A stretch of DNA of 64,000 nucleotides from positions 1 through 64,000 of the forward strand of contig JBGCGA010000057.1 in assembly GCA_045110285.1 (NCBI GenBank), given 5' to 3'. This document shows positions 35,155-44,325 of this stretch, one piece after another (within the stretch, counting starts at the first letter, position 1; each line of letters begins with the position of its first letter). The DNA is from Putridiphycobacter sp045110285 (lineage in GTDB: Bacteria > Bacteroidota > Bacteroidia > Flavobacteriales_D > Crocinitomicaceae). The position numbers were made by a program, and so were the translations under genes. Under the pieces are notes generated by a model. It saw nothing but the letters and a program-made list of their open reading frames with translations. It was not told the DNA's origin and searched no databases.

Positions 35155-35476
35155 ATAATTCGATAATGATTAACAATGCAAATTTACAATTTTTATTATT
35201 CACCGCAAATGATTTTTATCTCTGTAACTAGGTTGGTTCGGTTTAAGGTATTATTTATTAGAAGTTTAAAGCTGTTCTGATATTAGTCATAATTTAAATC
35301 TTATTATTGTAAACCTGACAATAACTATCTGTAATTCTAATGTATTTATATGTTTTTCAATGTTTTAAGGTGTTCCGTAAGGCTATTAACTATGTAAAGT
35401 TTACAATCATTTATTTATTAACAATTATCGCAGGGAAATTTAGAGTAGGTTTGGTCTTGTTATAAAAGTCTTAATT
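35155..35476. other. Divergent intergenic region, no gene seen
   Basis: The 322-bp gap between the desaturase and the symporter holds a TTATTGT/ACAATAA inverted repeat (35304-35310, 35318-35324) and a TAGGTTTG box at 35446-35453, 24 nt before the symporter start. Nothing coding is apparent. Confidence 0.5.
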
Positions 35477-36976
35477 ATGGGTACTTATACAATCATTTTT
35501 ATTCTAATCGCATACTTTGTGGTTTTAGTATCTATATCGTTTTTAACAGGAAAAAAAACAGACAATGATACATTTTTTAAAGGCAATAGAAATAACAAGT
35601 GGTATGTTGTAGCTTTTGGAATGATTGGGGCTTCGCTGTCTGGCGTAACATTTATTTCTATACCAGGTACTGTTGCTACAAGTGGTTATACCTATCTTCA
35701 AATGTGTTTTGGATATATCGTAGGTTACATTATTATTGCTTTTGTTTTGCTGCCTCTGTATTACAGTCTTAATTTAACTTCCATTTATGAATTTTTAAAA
35801 ACCAGGTTTGGCATTTATACCTACAAAATGGGGGCCGCGTTTTTTGTACTGTCTAGAATAATTGGTGCAGCTTTGAGGATGTATCTAGTTGCTAATGTAT
35901 TGCAGGAATTTGTGTTTAAAGGAATGGGTATTTCTTTTGAAGTAACAGTTGCCATCAGTATTTTACTAATTTGGATATACACTTTTCGAGGTGGTATAAA
36001 AACCATTATTTGGACCGACACCTTGCAAACTTTATTTATGTTGGTAGCTGTTGGATTGAGTGTTTACTTAATTTCGACAGACTTAGGAATAGACATCTCA
36101 AATATTTACAGCGAATTGAGGGATTCAAATATGGGGCAAGTTTTACAAGTAACCGATTCAAATGCCAAGAGTTTTTGGTGGAAAGGATTACTAGGTGGGA
36201 TGTTTATTACGCTTGGTATGACAGGAGTGGATCAAGATATGATGCAAAAAAATCTAACTTGCGAATCATTAAAAGGGGCGAAAAAAAATATGATTTCTTT
36301 AGGGATTGTTCTATTTTTTGTCAATATCATTTTTTTGACTCTCGGTGGTTTGCTGTTTTTGTTTATTGAGGCAAATCCGGATGTGATGGCAATTTGGCAA
36401 TCACATGGTGATGTGCCCGACAATGACTTACTATTTGCTTCAATTGCATTAGAGGGAGGATTACCAATAGTTTTAGGAGTGTTTTTTTTACTGGGATTGA
36501 TAGCAGCAGCATATTCCAGCGCTGACTCTGCATTAACCTCATTAACTACCTCTGTCAGTATCGATTTTTTTAATCTTAACAATAAAAACAAGGCGCAGCA
36601 GGAGAAAATTAGACGTTGGGTGCATGTAGCCATGTCATTTGCATTGTTAATTACCATTGTAATTTTTAAATGGATAAAAAGCGATAGCGTGGTTTGGGAA
36701 TTATTTGCAGCTGCAAATTTCACCTACGGTCCTTTGCTTGGTTTATTTTTATTTGGAGCTATTTCAAAACGAAAAGTCGCAGATATAGCTGCGTTCATAA
36801 TTACTGTTGGCATTGCAGCTATCGTTTTTGTCATTATGCAAAACAGCATATACATATTCGGTGAGTACCAGTTCGGTTCTGAGTTATTGGGTGTAAACGC
36901 AATCTTAGTCTTTGTTTTTCTATATGTTTTCTCAGTAAAAAAAACCAATTTACCGACTCAAAATGAATTTAAGTAG
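35477..36976 (+). CDS. Sodium:solute symporter (SSS family)
   Basis: This 499-residue inner membrane transporter has about 13 hydrophobic helices. The SSS family signatures are visible: the GKKTDNDTFFKGNRN loop after helix 1, GASLSGVTFISIPG near 55-68, and AAAYSSADSALTSLTTSVSIDF near 350. It takes up a solute using the Na+ gradient, fitting a salt-adapted organism. The substrate (sugar, amino acid or other) is not predictable from the sequence alone. It is a single gene with no partner in the same direction. The segment after it contains a strong trxA promoter-like signal. Confidence 0.9.
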   Translation: MGTYTIIFILIAYFVVLVSISFLTGKKTDNDTFFKGNRNNKWYVVAFGMIGASLSGVTFISIPGTVATSGYTYLQMCFGYIVGYIIIAFVLLPLYYSLNLTSIYEFLKTRFGIYTYKMGAAFFVLSRIIGAALRMYLVANVLQEFVFKGMGISFEVTVAISILLIWIYTFRGGIKTIIWTDTLQTLFMLVAVGLSVYLISTDLGIDISNIYSELRDSNMGQVLQVTDSNAKSFWWKGLLGGMFITLGMTGVDQDMMQKNLTCESLKGAKKNMISLGIVLFFVNIIFLTLGGLLFLFIEANPDVMAIWQSHGDVPDNDLLFASIALEGGLPIVLGVFFLLGLIAAAYSSADSALTSLTTSVSIDFFNLNNKNKAQQEKIRRWVHVAMSFALLITIVIFKWIKSDSVVWELFAAANFTYGPLLGLFLFGAISKRKVADIAAFIITVGIAAIVFVIMQNSIYIFGEYQFGSELLGVNAILVFVFLYVFSVKKTNLPTQNEFK

Positions 36977-37024
36977 GTTTACAATAAACTGACAAAACTG
37001 CAGTTAAAAATAAATGGTATTCTA

Positions 37025-37055
37025 TTTGTAATAACGGAAATAGAAATTAATTTTG
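37025..37055 (+). promoter_or_regulatory. Predicted promoter for trxA
   Basis: TTTG (37025-37028), a 19-nt spacer and TAATTTTG (37048-37055) match the Bacteroidota TTTG-N19-TAnnTTTG consensus exactly, 35 nt before the start codon. It is the clearest promoter in the window. Confidence 0.7.
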
Positions 37056-37090
37056 CGTAAGCATTTAATATTACAACAAAACAAAATAAT

Positions 37091-37408
37091 ATGGCATTAG
37101 AATTTACAGCTGATAACTTTGAGGAATTAGCAAAAAAATCAGACAAACCAGTAATGGTAGACTTTTGGGCAGCATGGTGTGGACCGTGCAGAATGGTAGG
37201 GCCAATTGTCGAAGAAATGGCAAACGAATTTGAAGGAAAAGCAGTGATCGGTAAGGTTGATGTGGATGCACATGGTGCAATTTCAGCTGAATTCGGAGTA
37301 AGAAATATTCCCACAATTATTTTTATGAAAAATGGAGAAGTTGTTGATAAGTCAGTTGGAGCAGTACCAAAAGCTCAATTAGTTGAAAAACTAGAAGCTT
37401 TAATGTAA
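37091..37408 (+). CDS. trxA: Thioredoxin
   Basis: The 105-residue protein reduces disulfides in the cytoplasm using electrons from thioredoxin reductase. The active site WCGPC is at residues 29-33, and the cis-Pro lies in VRNIPT near 74-75. Length is normal and there is no export signal. It has its own promoter and terminator, so it is a single-gene unit. The likely electron donor, a thioredoxin reductase, is encoded at 57456-58406. Confidence 0.97.
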   Translation: MALEFTADNFEELAKKSDKPVMVDFWAAWCGPCRMVGPIVEEMANEFEGKAVIGKVDVDAHGAISAEFGVRNIPTIIFMKNGEVVDKSVGAVPKAQLVEKLEALM

Positions 37409-37429
37409 TAAGCTTTTTAGATCACTATG

Positions 37430-37457
37430 AAACACCCGTCTTTGAATGGGTGTTTTT
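37430..37457 (+). terminator. Terminator after trxA
   Basis: The 8-bp stem AAACACCC/GGGTGTTT with a 10-nt loop and T-tail lies 22 bp after the trxA stop. It shows that the next gene starts at 37472, not inside the terminator. Confidence 0.88.
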
Positions 37458-37471
37458 GTTTATACACCTTT

Positions 37472-38044
37472 ATGAAAAAAGAATTTTGGGATTCAAGATG
37501 GGAAAATAATCAAATCGGTTGGGATCTTGAACAGGTATCGCCACCCATTAAAGCATATATTGATCAACTTGAAAATAAGACTATAAAAATATTGATTCCT
37601 GGATGCGGAAATGCCTATGAAGCCGAATATTTATATGAAAATGGTTTTAAAAATGTTTTTATTGTAGAAATATCCAACTTAGCAGTTCAATCTTTTATGA
37701 ATCGCTATCCAGCATTTCCGAAAAATCATATCTTTAACGAAGATTTCTTTGATTTTGATGAGCAATTCGATATGGTATTAGAACAAACTTTTTTTTGTGC
37801 GATTGATCCATCTCGCAGAAACGATTACGTAAAAAAAATGTCTCAACTACTTAAGCCACAAGGAAAAGTAGTCGGAGTTCTGTTTAATCGCAACTTTCCG
37901 GAAGGGCCACCTTTTGGAGGCAATGCTAAGGAATACAAAGAAAGGTTTGAAAAATTCTTTACCATTAAAACAATCGAAGAATGCTATAATTCTATTCAAC
38001 CACGTCAGGGAAGCGAAGTTTTTATTAATTTGCAGGTAAAATGA
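37472..38044 (+). CDS. TPMT-family SAM-dependent methyltransferase
   Basis: The 190-residue start at ATG 37472 is set by the terminator upstream. Family motifs are present: FWDSRWENNQIGWDL at the N-terminus, the SAM-binding LIPGCGNAYEAEYL near 45-58, FDMVLEQTFFCAI near 100 and LLKPQGKVVGVLF. These fit the thiopurine/halide methyltransferase family, which methylates S, Se or halide acceptors for detoxification. Its real acceptor is unknown. It overlaps the next gene by 4 bp (ATGA) and may be the first gene of the redox operon that follows. Confidence 0.9.
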   Translation: MKKEFWDSRWENNQIGWDLEQVSPPIKAYIDQLENKTIKILIPGCGNAYEAEYLYENGFKNVFIVEISNLAVQSFMNRYPAFPKNHIFNEDFFDFDEQFDMVLEQTFFCAIDPSRRNDYVKKMSQLLKPQGKVVGVLFNRNFPEGPPFGGNAKEYKERFEKFFTIKTIEECYNSIQPRQGSEVFINLQVK

Positions 38045-38580
38045 AATATTTCAATATTATTTCTTCTTGCATTTTTTTTGCGTTAGTAAGTTGCCAAGTC
38101 AGCGATAACAAAAATAAAAGTGATACTTCAAAGTCATACAAAGAGTTGACATCAGCAAAGTATGATGCAGTTGCAATCAACAATCAAGTATCCAGTATCC
38201 AAAAAGGAATAGTTAAAGTGGTTGACAGTGTATTTAAATCTGACACCACAACAGTTAATCAAAAAATAAGTGATGCGATTTTTGACTTTGATATTAGTAT
38301 CAGTAGGTTAGAATCGATAGGTAAGGAGCATGAAGTGGCAGATTATTTTGGAAACTCTGTCATTAAATTAATTGAGTTTTATAAAAGTGAATTTGAAGGC
38401 GAGTTTATTTCAGTTGTAAAAGTTCTGAAAAAGATAGAAGTTAATGAAACTGAAAAAAACTTTTTAAATGAATACGACCAGAGTTTTGCCAATACAGAAG
38501 CAGTTTTATTTCAAGATATTTTAGTTAGACAAGATAGTTTTGCAAAATATTTTTCAATTGGATTGACTGATAAATTGTAA
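38041..38580 (+). CDS. Small lipoprotein, unknown function
   Basis: This 179-residue protein has a lipoprotein signal (MKYFNIISSCIFFALVSC, lipobox near residue 18). The mature part is acidic, helical and likely forms a coiled coil (SVFKSDTTTVNQKISDAIFDFD, RLESIGKEHEVADYF). It has no motif I recognise. It is translationally coupled to the methyltransferase and lies 29 bp before an FAD oxidoreductase, so it may be part of a small operon. Its role is unknown. Confidence 0.75.
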   Translation: MKYFNIISSCIFFALVSCQVSDNKNKSDTSKSYKELTSAKYDAVAINNQVSSIQKGIVKVVDSVFKSDTTTVNQKISDAIFDFDISISRLESIGKEHEVADYFGNSVIKLIEFYKSEFEGEFISVVKVLKKIEVNETEKNFLNEYDQSFANTEAVLFQDILVRQDSFAKYFSIGLTDKL

Positions 38581-38609
38581 GGAAAAATAAATTAATAAGA
38601 CATAAGCAT

Positions 38610-39956
38610 ATGGCAAAAATAGTAATTATTGGTAATGGAATTGCAGGTGTAACTGCAGCTCGCCATATCCGAAAATTAAGTGATAATAGCATTACAATTG
38701 TATCTTCCGAAACAAAATACTTTTTTTCTAGAACTGCTCTAATGTATGTTTATATGGGGCATATGAAATTTGAACATACTGAGCCCTATGAACCTTGGTT
38801 TTGGAAAAAAAACAGAATTGATCTTGTCGAAGATTTGGTTGAAAAAGTTGATACAAACGAAAAATCTTTAGTCCTTAAGTCCGGTAGTAGTTTAACTTAT
38901 GATAAATTAATTATTGCTACAGGTAGTAAGCCAAATAAGTTTGGTTGGCCAGGTCAGGATGCAGCCGGAGTTTTAGGAATGTATCATAAGCAAGATTTGG
39001 ATAATCTTGAAAAATGGGCGCCTGATAATTCAGTGTGTAAAAGAGCCGTTGTAGTTGGAGGTGGATTAATAGGAATAGAGCTTGTTGAAATGCTATTGTC
39101 CCGAAAAATCCCAGTAACTTTTTTAGTTAGAGAAAATAGTTTTTGGAGTGGTGTTTTGCCTAAAGAAGAATCTAATCTGATAACTCAACATATTCAGTCG
39201 CATCATGTAGATTTGAGGTTGTCAACTAATCTCGAGGAAATCATCATTGATGACCGAGGTAGAGCTAAAGCTATTAAAATCAAAGAAACTGGAGAAATAA
39301 TAGATTGTCAAGTGGTTGGTTTAACAGCAGGTGTATCACCCAATATTGATTTCTTAAAAAATTCTAACATAGAAATAGGAAAAGGTGTTAAGGTCAATCC
39401 ATTTTTAGAAACTAATGTGGAAAATGTATATGCCATTGGTGATTGTGCCGAACAACATGAGGGAATAGGCCAAAGGCGACCTATAGAAGCTGTGTGGTAT
39501 ACTGGTAGGATGATGGGTGAAACTGTGGCTCAAACAATTTGTGACAATAGAATGAAGTATCAACCTGGACACTGGTTCAATTCCGCTAAATTTATGGATA
39601 TAGAATACCAAACTTATGGATGGGTTTGGGCACAACCTAAAGATAATGAATCGCGATTTTATTGGCAACATCCCATAAAAGAAGTGGCCATTCACATCAG
39701 TTTTAATAAAAATTCACATGAGTTTATTGGTATAAACACGTTTGGTATCAGAATGCGACACGAATTTTTTGATAGGGCTTTAAGTAAAAAGTGGTCAGTA
39801 GAAGATGTTTTAACGCATTTGGCAGACGCCAACTTCGATCCTGAATTTTACAGAGCACATGAAAAAAGCATAATTGATAGTTTCAATATTGAGCATAACA
39901 CAAGTATCACTTTAAAGAAAAAGAGTTGGAAACGTATTTTTCAAATCTCAAATTAA
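38610..39956 (+). CDS. FAD-dependent pyridine nucleotide-disulfide family oxidoreductase
   Basis: This 448-residue protein has an N-terminal FAD Rossmann motif (GNGIAGVTAARHI, near 8-20), the ATGS motif near 104 (IIATGSKPNKF), an NAD(P) Rossmann motif GGGLIGIELVEML near 150, and the FAD-binding YAIGDC motif near 275. This order matches NADH-dependent reductases of the rubredoxin or nitrite reductase class. An extra C-terminal region of about 120 residues has many aromatic and His residues and is not typical of the core fold. It precedes a membrane polyferredoxin by 5 bp, so electrons may pass from NAD(P)H or to it. The partner and direction are inferred. Confidence 0.85.
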   Translation: MAKIVIIGNGIAGVTAARHIRKLSDNSITIVSSETKYFFSRTALMYVYMGHMKFEHTEPYEPWFWKKNRIDLVEDLVEKVDTNEKSLVLKSGSSLTYDKLIIATGSKPNKFGWPGQDAAGVLGMYHKQDLDNLEKWAPDNSVCKRAVVVGGGLIGIELVEMLLSRKIPVTFLVRENSFWSGVLPKEESNLITQHIQSHHVDLRLSTNLEEIIIDDRGRAKAIKIKETGEIIDCQVVGLTAGVSPNIDFLKNSNIEIGKGVKVNPFLETNVENVYAIGDCAEQHEGIGQRRPIEAVWYTGRMMGETVAQTICDNRMKYQPGHWFNSAKFMDIEYQTYGWVWAQPKDNESRFYWQHPIKEVAIHISFNKNSHEFIGINTFGIRMRHEFFDRALSKKWSVEDVLTHLADANFDPEFYRAHEKSIIDSFNIEHNTSITLKKKSWKRIFQISN

Positions 39957-39961
39957 ATAAT

Positions 39962-41797
39962 ATGAAAAATATAAGAACTGCAGGATTTATTGTTTTCCTA
40001 TTGGGAATTTTCTTGTTTATTTCATCAATTTTTAGCGGCGACTATCAATTGACAGATAGCAAAATTCAAGCATATTTCGATAGTACACCTGACTCAACTG
40101 ATTTAGGAGATACAATTGCAAAGAGTTTTCTTGAGGCAGTTGAATCTTATCAACTGGAAAATAGCTTGCCTACTAACAATGTATTGAATTTTAATGCAGC
40201 GCTCCCAAAAATAATTGCTATTCAAAATAACAACATTTCCTCTGAGCTTGCTGATGTTGAAGGTCTATCTAATGCAGACGTTGAAGTTCTGCTAGGCGCA
40301 GTTTCAAAAAATGATCAAATTAATTATTCCGAAACTCTCATCAGAGACGTTTTTGCAGACAATAATTCTAAAATTAAACTTTTGGTTGATAATACTTCTT
40401 GGATGTACACTGACCAAAGGGAATATAAAAGTATTGAAGAGTTTCAATCAACATTACTTCCAAAAATTAAAGAACTCAATAGCACAGTCGGTCGAAAGTA
40501 CCATGTTTCTGCTGAGGGTTGGTCACTTCTTAATATAAATAAGGCCATGGTTGAAAGTGGTATTAAGAATTCTGTATGGTTGTGGTTTTTCTTAACTTTT
40601 GGTTTAATAATTATTGGGTCGGTTGTTTATAATTCAACCAATTTAAAATTACTAGGAAAAGCTGGAATCAAAAATGATGGCATTTATCATTCTTCAGCAA
40701 CCAATCGTGGATGGGTGGCATGGATCGTATTATTGTTTTTAGTAGGGTTTTATATCGCTTTGTATTTCTATCCGCAATACATTGGAAACTTGGTGCTTTT
40801 GGTTGACCCTATTAGTCGTTTTTTAAGTGGAAATGACGCCAGTCAATGGTTTTTATATGGCTTCATATATTGTGTTGCTATGTCAGTAATGGCAATAAGA
40901 ATGTATATTAAATATCGTCATAATAGATATCAGATTTTTAGAACAACAGTTGTGTTGTTTTTTCAAATTGCATTTGCCTTTATCATACCCGAAATTTTGG
41001 TTAAGCTAAATATGCCATACTATGATTTCAAAAATGCTTGGCCACTAGATTATGATTTCTTTTTTGAATTTAACATTAATAATTTAATGGAAAATGGAAC
41101 CATGGGTATATTTATGTTGGTTTGGGGTATTGTTCTAACAGCTATCATAGTGCCTATAATGGTTTACTTTTTTGGGAAAAGGTGGTACTGCTCTTGGGTA
41201 TGCGGCTGTGGTGGTCTAGCAGAAACCTTAGGGGACCCTTACCGTCAATTATCAAATAAAAAGATGTGGGCTTGGAAATTGGAAAGATATCTAGTGCATG
41301 GCGTGCTCGTATTTGCAGTGTTAATGACAGCATTAGTTCTGTATACATTTTTCACAGGTTCGTCAAGTTTCTTTGGTATTGACAGTTATAATATCTCAAA
41401 AACTTACGGGTTTTTAATCGGCTCAATATTTTCGGGTGTAATTGGAACTGGTTTTTACCCAATTTTTGGTAATAGAACTTGGTGCCGATTTGGTTGCCCT
41501 TTGGCAGCCTACATGGGAATAGTACAACGTTTTAAATCACGATTTAGAATAACAACTAACGGAGGGCAATGTATATCTTGTGGCAATTGTTCAACCTACT
41601 GCGAGCAAGGTATTGATGTGCGAGCATACGCTCAAAAGGGGCAAAACATTATTCGAGCATCATGTGTTGGCTGTGGTGTGTGTTCAGCAGTTTGTCCTCG
41701 AGGCGTATTGAAGTTAGAAAACGGACCTGAAGAGGGTAGAATTAGTTCTGATAATCCAATTGTTTTTGGAAATGATGGATTTAAAATTCAAAAATAA
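39962..41797 (+). CDS. Membrane 4Fe-4S polyferredoxin (NapH/CcoG-like) with extracytoplasmic N-domain
   Basis: The 611-residue start at ATG 39962 is 5 bp after the previous stop; the longer frame to 39926 overlaps it. One N-terminal helix (about 7-24) is followed by a non-membrane domain of about 180 residues. Further helices and a loop (CSWVCGCGGLAETLGDP near 407) come next, then WCRFGCP. Two ferredoxin-type clusters close it near 530-580 (CISCGNCSTYC and CVGCGVCSAVC). This resembles NapH/NosR/CcoG polyferredoxins, which pass electrons across the membrane. The N-domain and the CGCGG loop are unlike the classic forms I know. The electron acceptor is unknown. Confidence 0.85.
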   Translation: MKNIRTAGFIVFLLGIFLFISSIFSGDYQLTDSKIQAYFDSTPDSTDLGDTIAKSFLEAVESYQLENSLPTNNVLNFNAALPKIIAIQNNNISSELADVEGLSNADVEVLLGAVSKNDQINYSETLIRDVFADNNSKIKLLVDNTSWMYTDQREYKSIEEFQSTLLPKIKELNSTVGRKYHVSAEGWSLLNINKAMVESGIKNSVWLWFFLTFGLIIIGSVVYNSTNLKLLGKAGIKNDGIYHSSATNRGWVAWIVLLFLVGFYIALYFYPQYIGNLVLLVDPISRFLSGNDASQWFLYGFIYCVAMSVMAIRMYIKYRHNRYQIFRTTVVLFFQIAFAFIIPEILVKLNMPYYDFKNAWPLDYDFFFEFNINNLMENGTMGIFMLVWGIVLTAIIVPIMVYFFGKRWYCSWVCGCGGLAETLGDPYRQLSNKKMWAWKLERYLVHGVLVFAVLMTALVLYTFFTGSSSFFGIDSYNISKTYGFLIGSIFSGVIGTGFYPIFGNRTWCRFGCPLAAYMGIVQRFKSRFRITTNGGQCISCGNCSTYCEQGIDVRAYAQKGQNIIRASCVGCGVCSAVCPRGVLKLENGPEEGRISSDNPIVFGNDGFKIQK

Positions 41798-41812
41798 TTT
41801 GAAGGATTCAAA

Positions 41813-42514
41813 ATGATTTTAAAAAACATAGCAGTAGTTATTCCAGCTGTTAACGAAGAGGCTTCGATAGGAAAAGTAATCGAGGCACTTCCCTCTGAAT
41901 ATATAATGAAAGTTGTAGTGGGAAACAACGGATCAACTGACAATACCAAAATTGTAGCTGAGGAAGCTGGCGCTGTTGTTGTTGATGAGTCAAGAAAAGG
42001 TTATGGGTGGGCTTGTTTAAAAGCCATGGACCACATTGCAACATGGACCATAAAACCAGAAATTGTTGTATTTATTGATGGTGATTTTTCTGATTATCCA
42101 GAAGAACTTCCCAAAGTAGTAGCACCTATTTTAAAAAATGATATCGATTTGGTAATCGGATCCAGAGCACTTGGTGAAAAGGTGAAAGGTTCAATGACTG
42201 TACCGCAAGTGTTTGGAAATTGGTTAGCAACCAGGTTGATGCGAGTATTTTATGGGGTAAAGTACACCGATCTTGGACCTTTTAGAGCCATTAAATATGA
42301 AAAGTTATTAGACTTGAGGATGGCAGATAAAACCTACGGTTGGACCATTGAGATGCAATTGAAAGCAGCCAATCATAAATTGTCTTACACTGAAGTACCA
42401 GTTAACTATAAAAAAAGAATTGGTGTGTCAAAAGTTTCGGGTACAATAAAGGGAACTTTTATGGCTGGATATAAAATTATTGGAGCTGTTTTTAAATATA
42501 AGTTCATCAAGTAA
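41813..42514 (+). CDS. GT2-family glycosyltransferase (dolichyl/undecaprenyl-type)
   Basis: This 233-residue enzyme has the GT-A start VVIPAVNEEASIGKVI, the NNGSTDNT donor loop near 38, the metal motif FIDGDFSDYPEE near 87, and the LGPFRAIK and YGWTIEMQLKA motifs typical of enzymes near DPM1/DPG synthase. It likely transfers a hexose from a nucleotide donor to a lipid phosphate at the membrane. It lies 15 bp after the polyferredoxin gene, an odd partner for a redox pair. Its sugar and acceptor are not determined. Confidence 0.88.
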   Translation: MILKNIAVVIPAVNEEASIGKVIEALPSEYIMKVVVGNNGSTDNTKIVAEEAGAVVVDESRKGYGWACLKAMDHIATWTIKPEIVVFIDGDFSDYPEELPKVVAPILKNDIDLVIGSRALGEKVKGSMTVPQVFGNWLATRLMRVFYGVKYTDLGPFRAIKYEKLLDLRMADKTYGWTIEMQLKAANHKLSYTEVPVNYKKRIGVSKVSGTIKGTFMAGYKIIGAVFKYKFIK

Positions 42515-42596
42515 AAGCCTTTTAATTCTAAGCCGAAAACAACTAAAATATCCTTGGAAGTTATTAACAATTCAACAAAAATCTGATTAAAAAAAG

Positions 42597-42604
42597 TATC
42601 TTTG
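42597..42604 (+). promoter_or_regulatory. Predicted -7 box for parA
   Basis: TATCTTTG matches TAnnTTTG, 24 nt before the parA start codon. Confidence 0.45.
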
Positions 42605-42628
42605 GCTACTGATATTAAACTGAGGTGA

Positions 42629-43429
42629 ATGGCGAAGATAATAGCGATTACAAATCAAAAAGGAGGTGTAGGAAAAACAACAACAGCAATTAATTTAGGC
42701 GCTAGTTTTGGCGTTTTAGAATACAAAACCTTAATTGTTGATGCTGATCCTCAGGCAAATGCTACAAGTGGGACAGGTTCTGATCCAAGAAATATTGAAG
42801 CAAGTATTTATGATTGTTTGGTAAATGACGTTGATGTAAAAAAATTAATTGTCGAAACAGATAACCCCAATTTATCCATTCTTCCTGCGCACATAGATTT
42901 AGTGGGGGCAGAGCTAGAAATGATTAGCATGGCTAATCGTGAATTTAGATTGAAAACCGCTTTAGATCAAGTCAAAGACGATTATGATTTTATCATTATA
43001 GATTGCTCACCTTCTCTAGGTTTGATTACAGTAAATGCATTAACAGCGGCTGATTCAGTCATTATTCCAGTTCAGTGTGAATACTTTGCACTGGAGGGGT
43101 TAGGCAAATTATTAAATACAATCAAAATTATCCAATCACGGTTAAATCCCGAATTAGACATTGAAGGAATTGTATTGACTTTGTATGACACGAGGCTACG
43201 TTTAGCAAATCAAGTAGTTGATGAAGTAAAGACTCATTTCCAAGAACTAGTATTTCACACAATTATTCATAGAAATACCCGTTTAGGAGAGGCACCAAGT
43301 TTTGGCGAAACCATCATTATGCATGATGCCACCTGTAAAGGAGCCATTAATTACTTGAATTTTGCAAGAGAAGTATTGCAGAAAAATGACTTGACAAAAA
43401 TTAAAAATAGCGAAAAACAAATTGTTTAA
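42629..43429 (+). CDS. parA: Chromosome partitioning ATPase ParA (Soj)
   Basis: The 266-residue Walker-type ATPase has the deviant P-loop KGGVGKTTT at residues 10-18, the Walker A' segment LIVDADPQANAT, and Walker B IIIDCSPSLG near 124. With ParB it moves origin regions to the cell poles or quarter positions. It overlaps parB by 1 bp (TAATG), so the two are co-translated. I did not see a parS site with the usual GTTTCACGTGAAAC core in this window, so the partition site lies elsewhere. Ori proximity is plausible but unproven. Confidence 0.97.
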   Translation: MAKIIAITNQKGGVGKTTTAINLGASFGVLEYKTLIVDADPQANATSGTGSDPRNIEASIYDCLVNDVDVKKLIVETDNPNLSILPAHIDLVGAELEMISMANREFRLKTALDQVKDDYDFIIIDCSPSLGLITVNALTAADSVIIPVQCEYFALEGLGKLLNTIKIIQSRLNPELDIEGIVLTLYDTRLRLANQVVDEVKTHFQELVFHTIIHRNTRLGEAPSFGETIIMHDATCKGAINYLNFAREVLQKNDLTKIKNSEKQIV

Positions 43430-44316
43430 TGACTAAGAAGAGAGCTTTAGGAAAGGGATTAAGCGCTTTGCTTGAAAGCGCTTCAACTGATATTACAACT
43501 AGTCACCAGTCAGCATCTGCCACACAAACAGTTGGAGCAATTGCCTCAATTGAAATTGATAAAATTGAAGCCAATCCTTTTAACCCACGAACAAATTTTG
43601 AAGAAGAAGCATTAAATGATCTTTGTAATTCTATTAAAGAACATGGAATTATTCAGCCACTAACCGTTCGTAAATTAGGAAGAGATAGATATCAATTAAT
43701 CTCTGGTGAACGTCGATTTAGGGCTTCGCAAATGGCAAATTTGCGAGAAGTACCCTGCTATATCAGAATCGCGAATGATTCAACAATGCTAGAAATGGCC
43801 TTGGTTGAAAACATTCAGCGTGAAGATTTAAACGCCATTGAAGTATCACTATCATACCAAAGGTTGATTGATGAGTGCAATTTTACTCAAGAAAACTTAG
43901 GGCAAAAATTAGGTAAAAGCCGATCGAATATCACCAACTATCTAAGGTTGTTGAAATTGCCAATTAAGGTGCAGATTGGTGTTCGTGAAGGACTGATTTC
44001 AATGGGTCATGCAAGGGCATTAGTTTCAGCTGGTGATGAAAAAAGACAAGAGGAGTTGTTTACTAAAATTTTAACCGACCAACTTTCAGTAAGAGATTTA
44101 GAACGATTGATTAAAGGAAAGTTAGAAATTTCGAAGTCATCATCAAAACCAGAAGTTTCGTTGTCGACAGTGGTTCAAGCATCACAACAGTATCTGGCTG
44201 AAAAAGTGAATACCAATGTTAGTATTAAATCCAACGAAAAAGGTAAAGGAAAGCTAATCATTGATTTTAAGTCTGAAAAACAACTTGAAAAAATTCTAGA
44301 AGTGCTTAACAGCTAG
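43429..44316 (+). CDS. parB: Chromosome partitioning protein ParB
   Basis: The 295-residue DNA-binding CTPase-type protein has the N-terminal LGKGLSALL segment, a ParB/Sulfiredoxin domain with ERRFRAS near 95-105 (SGERRFRASQMA), LVENIQREDLNAIE, and a helix-turn-helix (LGKSRSNITNYLRLLKL near 160). The C-terminal dimerisation part is short but normal. It spreads from parS sites and recruits ParA and SMC. The start is fixed by the 1-bp overlap with parA. Confidence 0.96.
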   Translation: MTKKRALGKGLSALLESASTDITTSHQSASATQTVGAIASIEIDKIEANPFNPRTNFEEEALNDLCNSIKEHGIIQPLTVRKLGRDRYQLISGERRFRASQMANLREVPCYIRIANDSTMLEMALVENIQREDLNAIEVSLSYQRLIDECNFTQENLGQKLGKSRSNITNYLRLLKLPIKVQIGVREGLISMGHARALVSAGDEKRQEELFTKILTDQLSVRDLERLIKGKLEISKSSSKPEVSLSTVVQASQQYLAEKVNTNVSIKSNEKGKGKLIIDFKSEKQLEKILEVLNS

Positions 44317-44325
44317 TTCAGTAAA

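Noticed and set aside
35971..36723. Overlapping reading frames inside the symporter gene on both strands
   Set aside because: They have no promoter, signal or family motifs and lie wholly within a well-supported transporter gene.
37427..37471. Longer start for the methyltransferase gene
   Set aside because: It lies inside the trxA terminator hairpin at 37430-37457.
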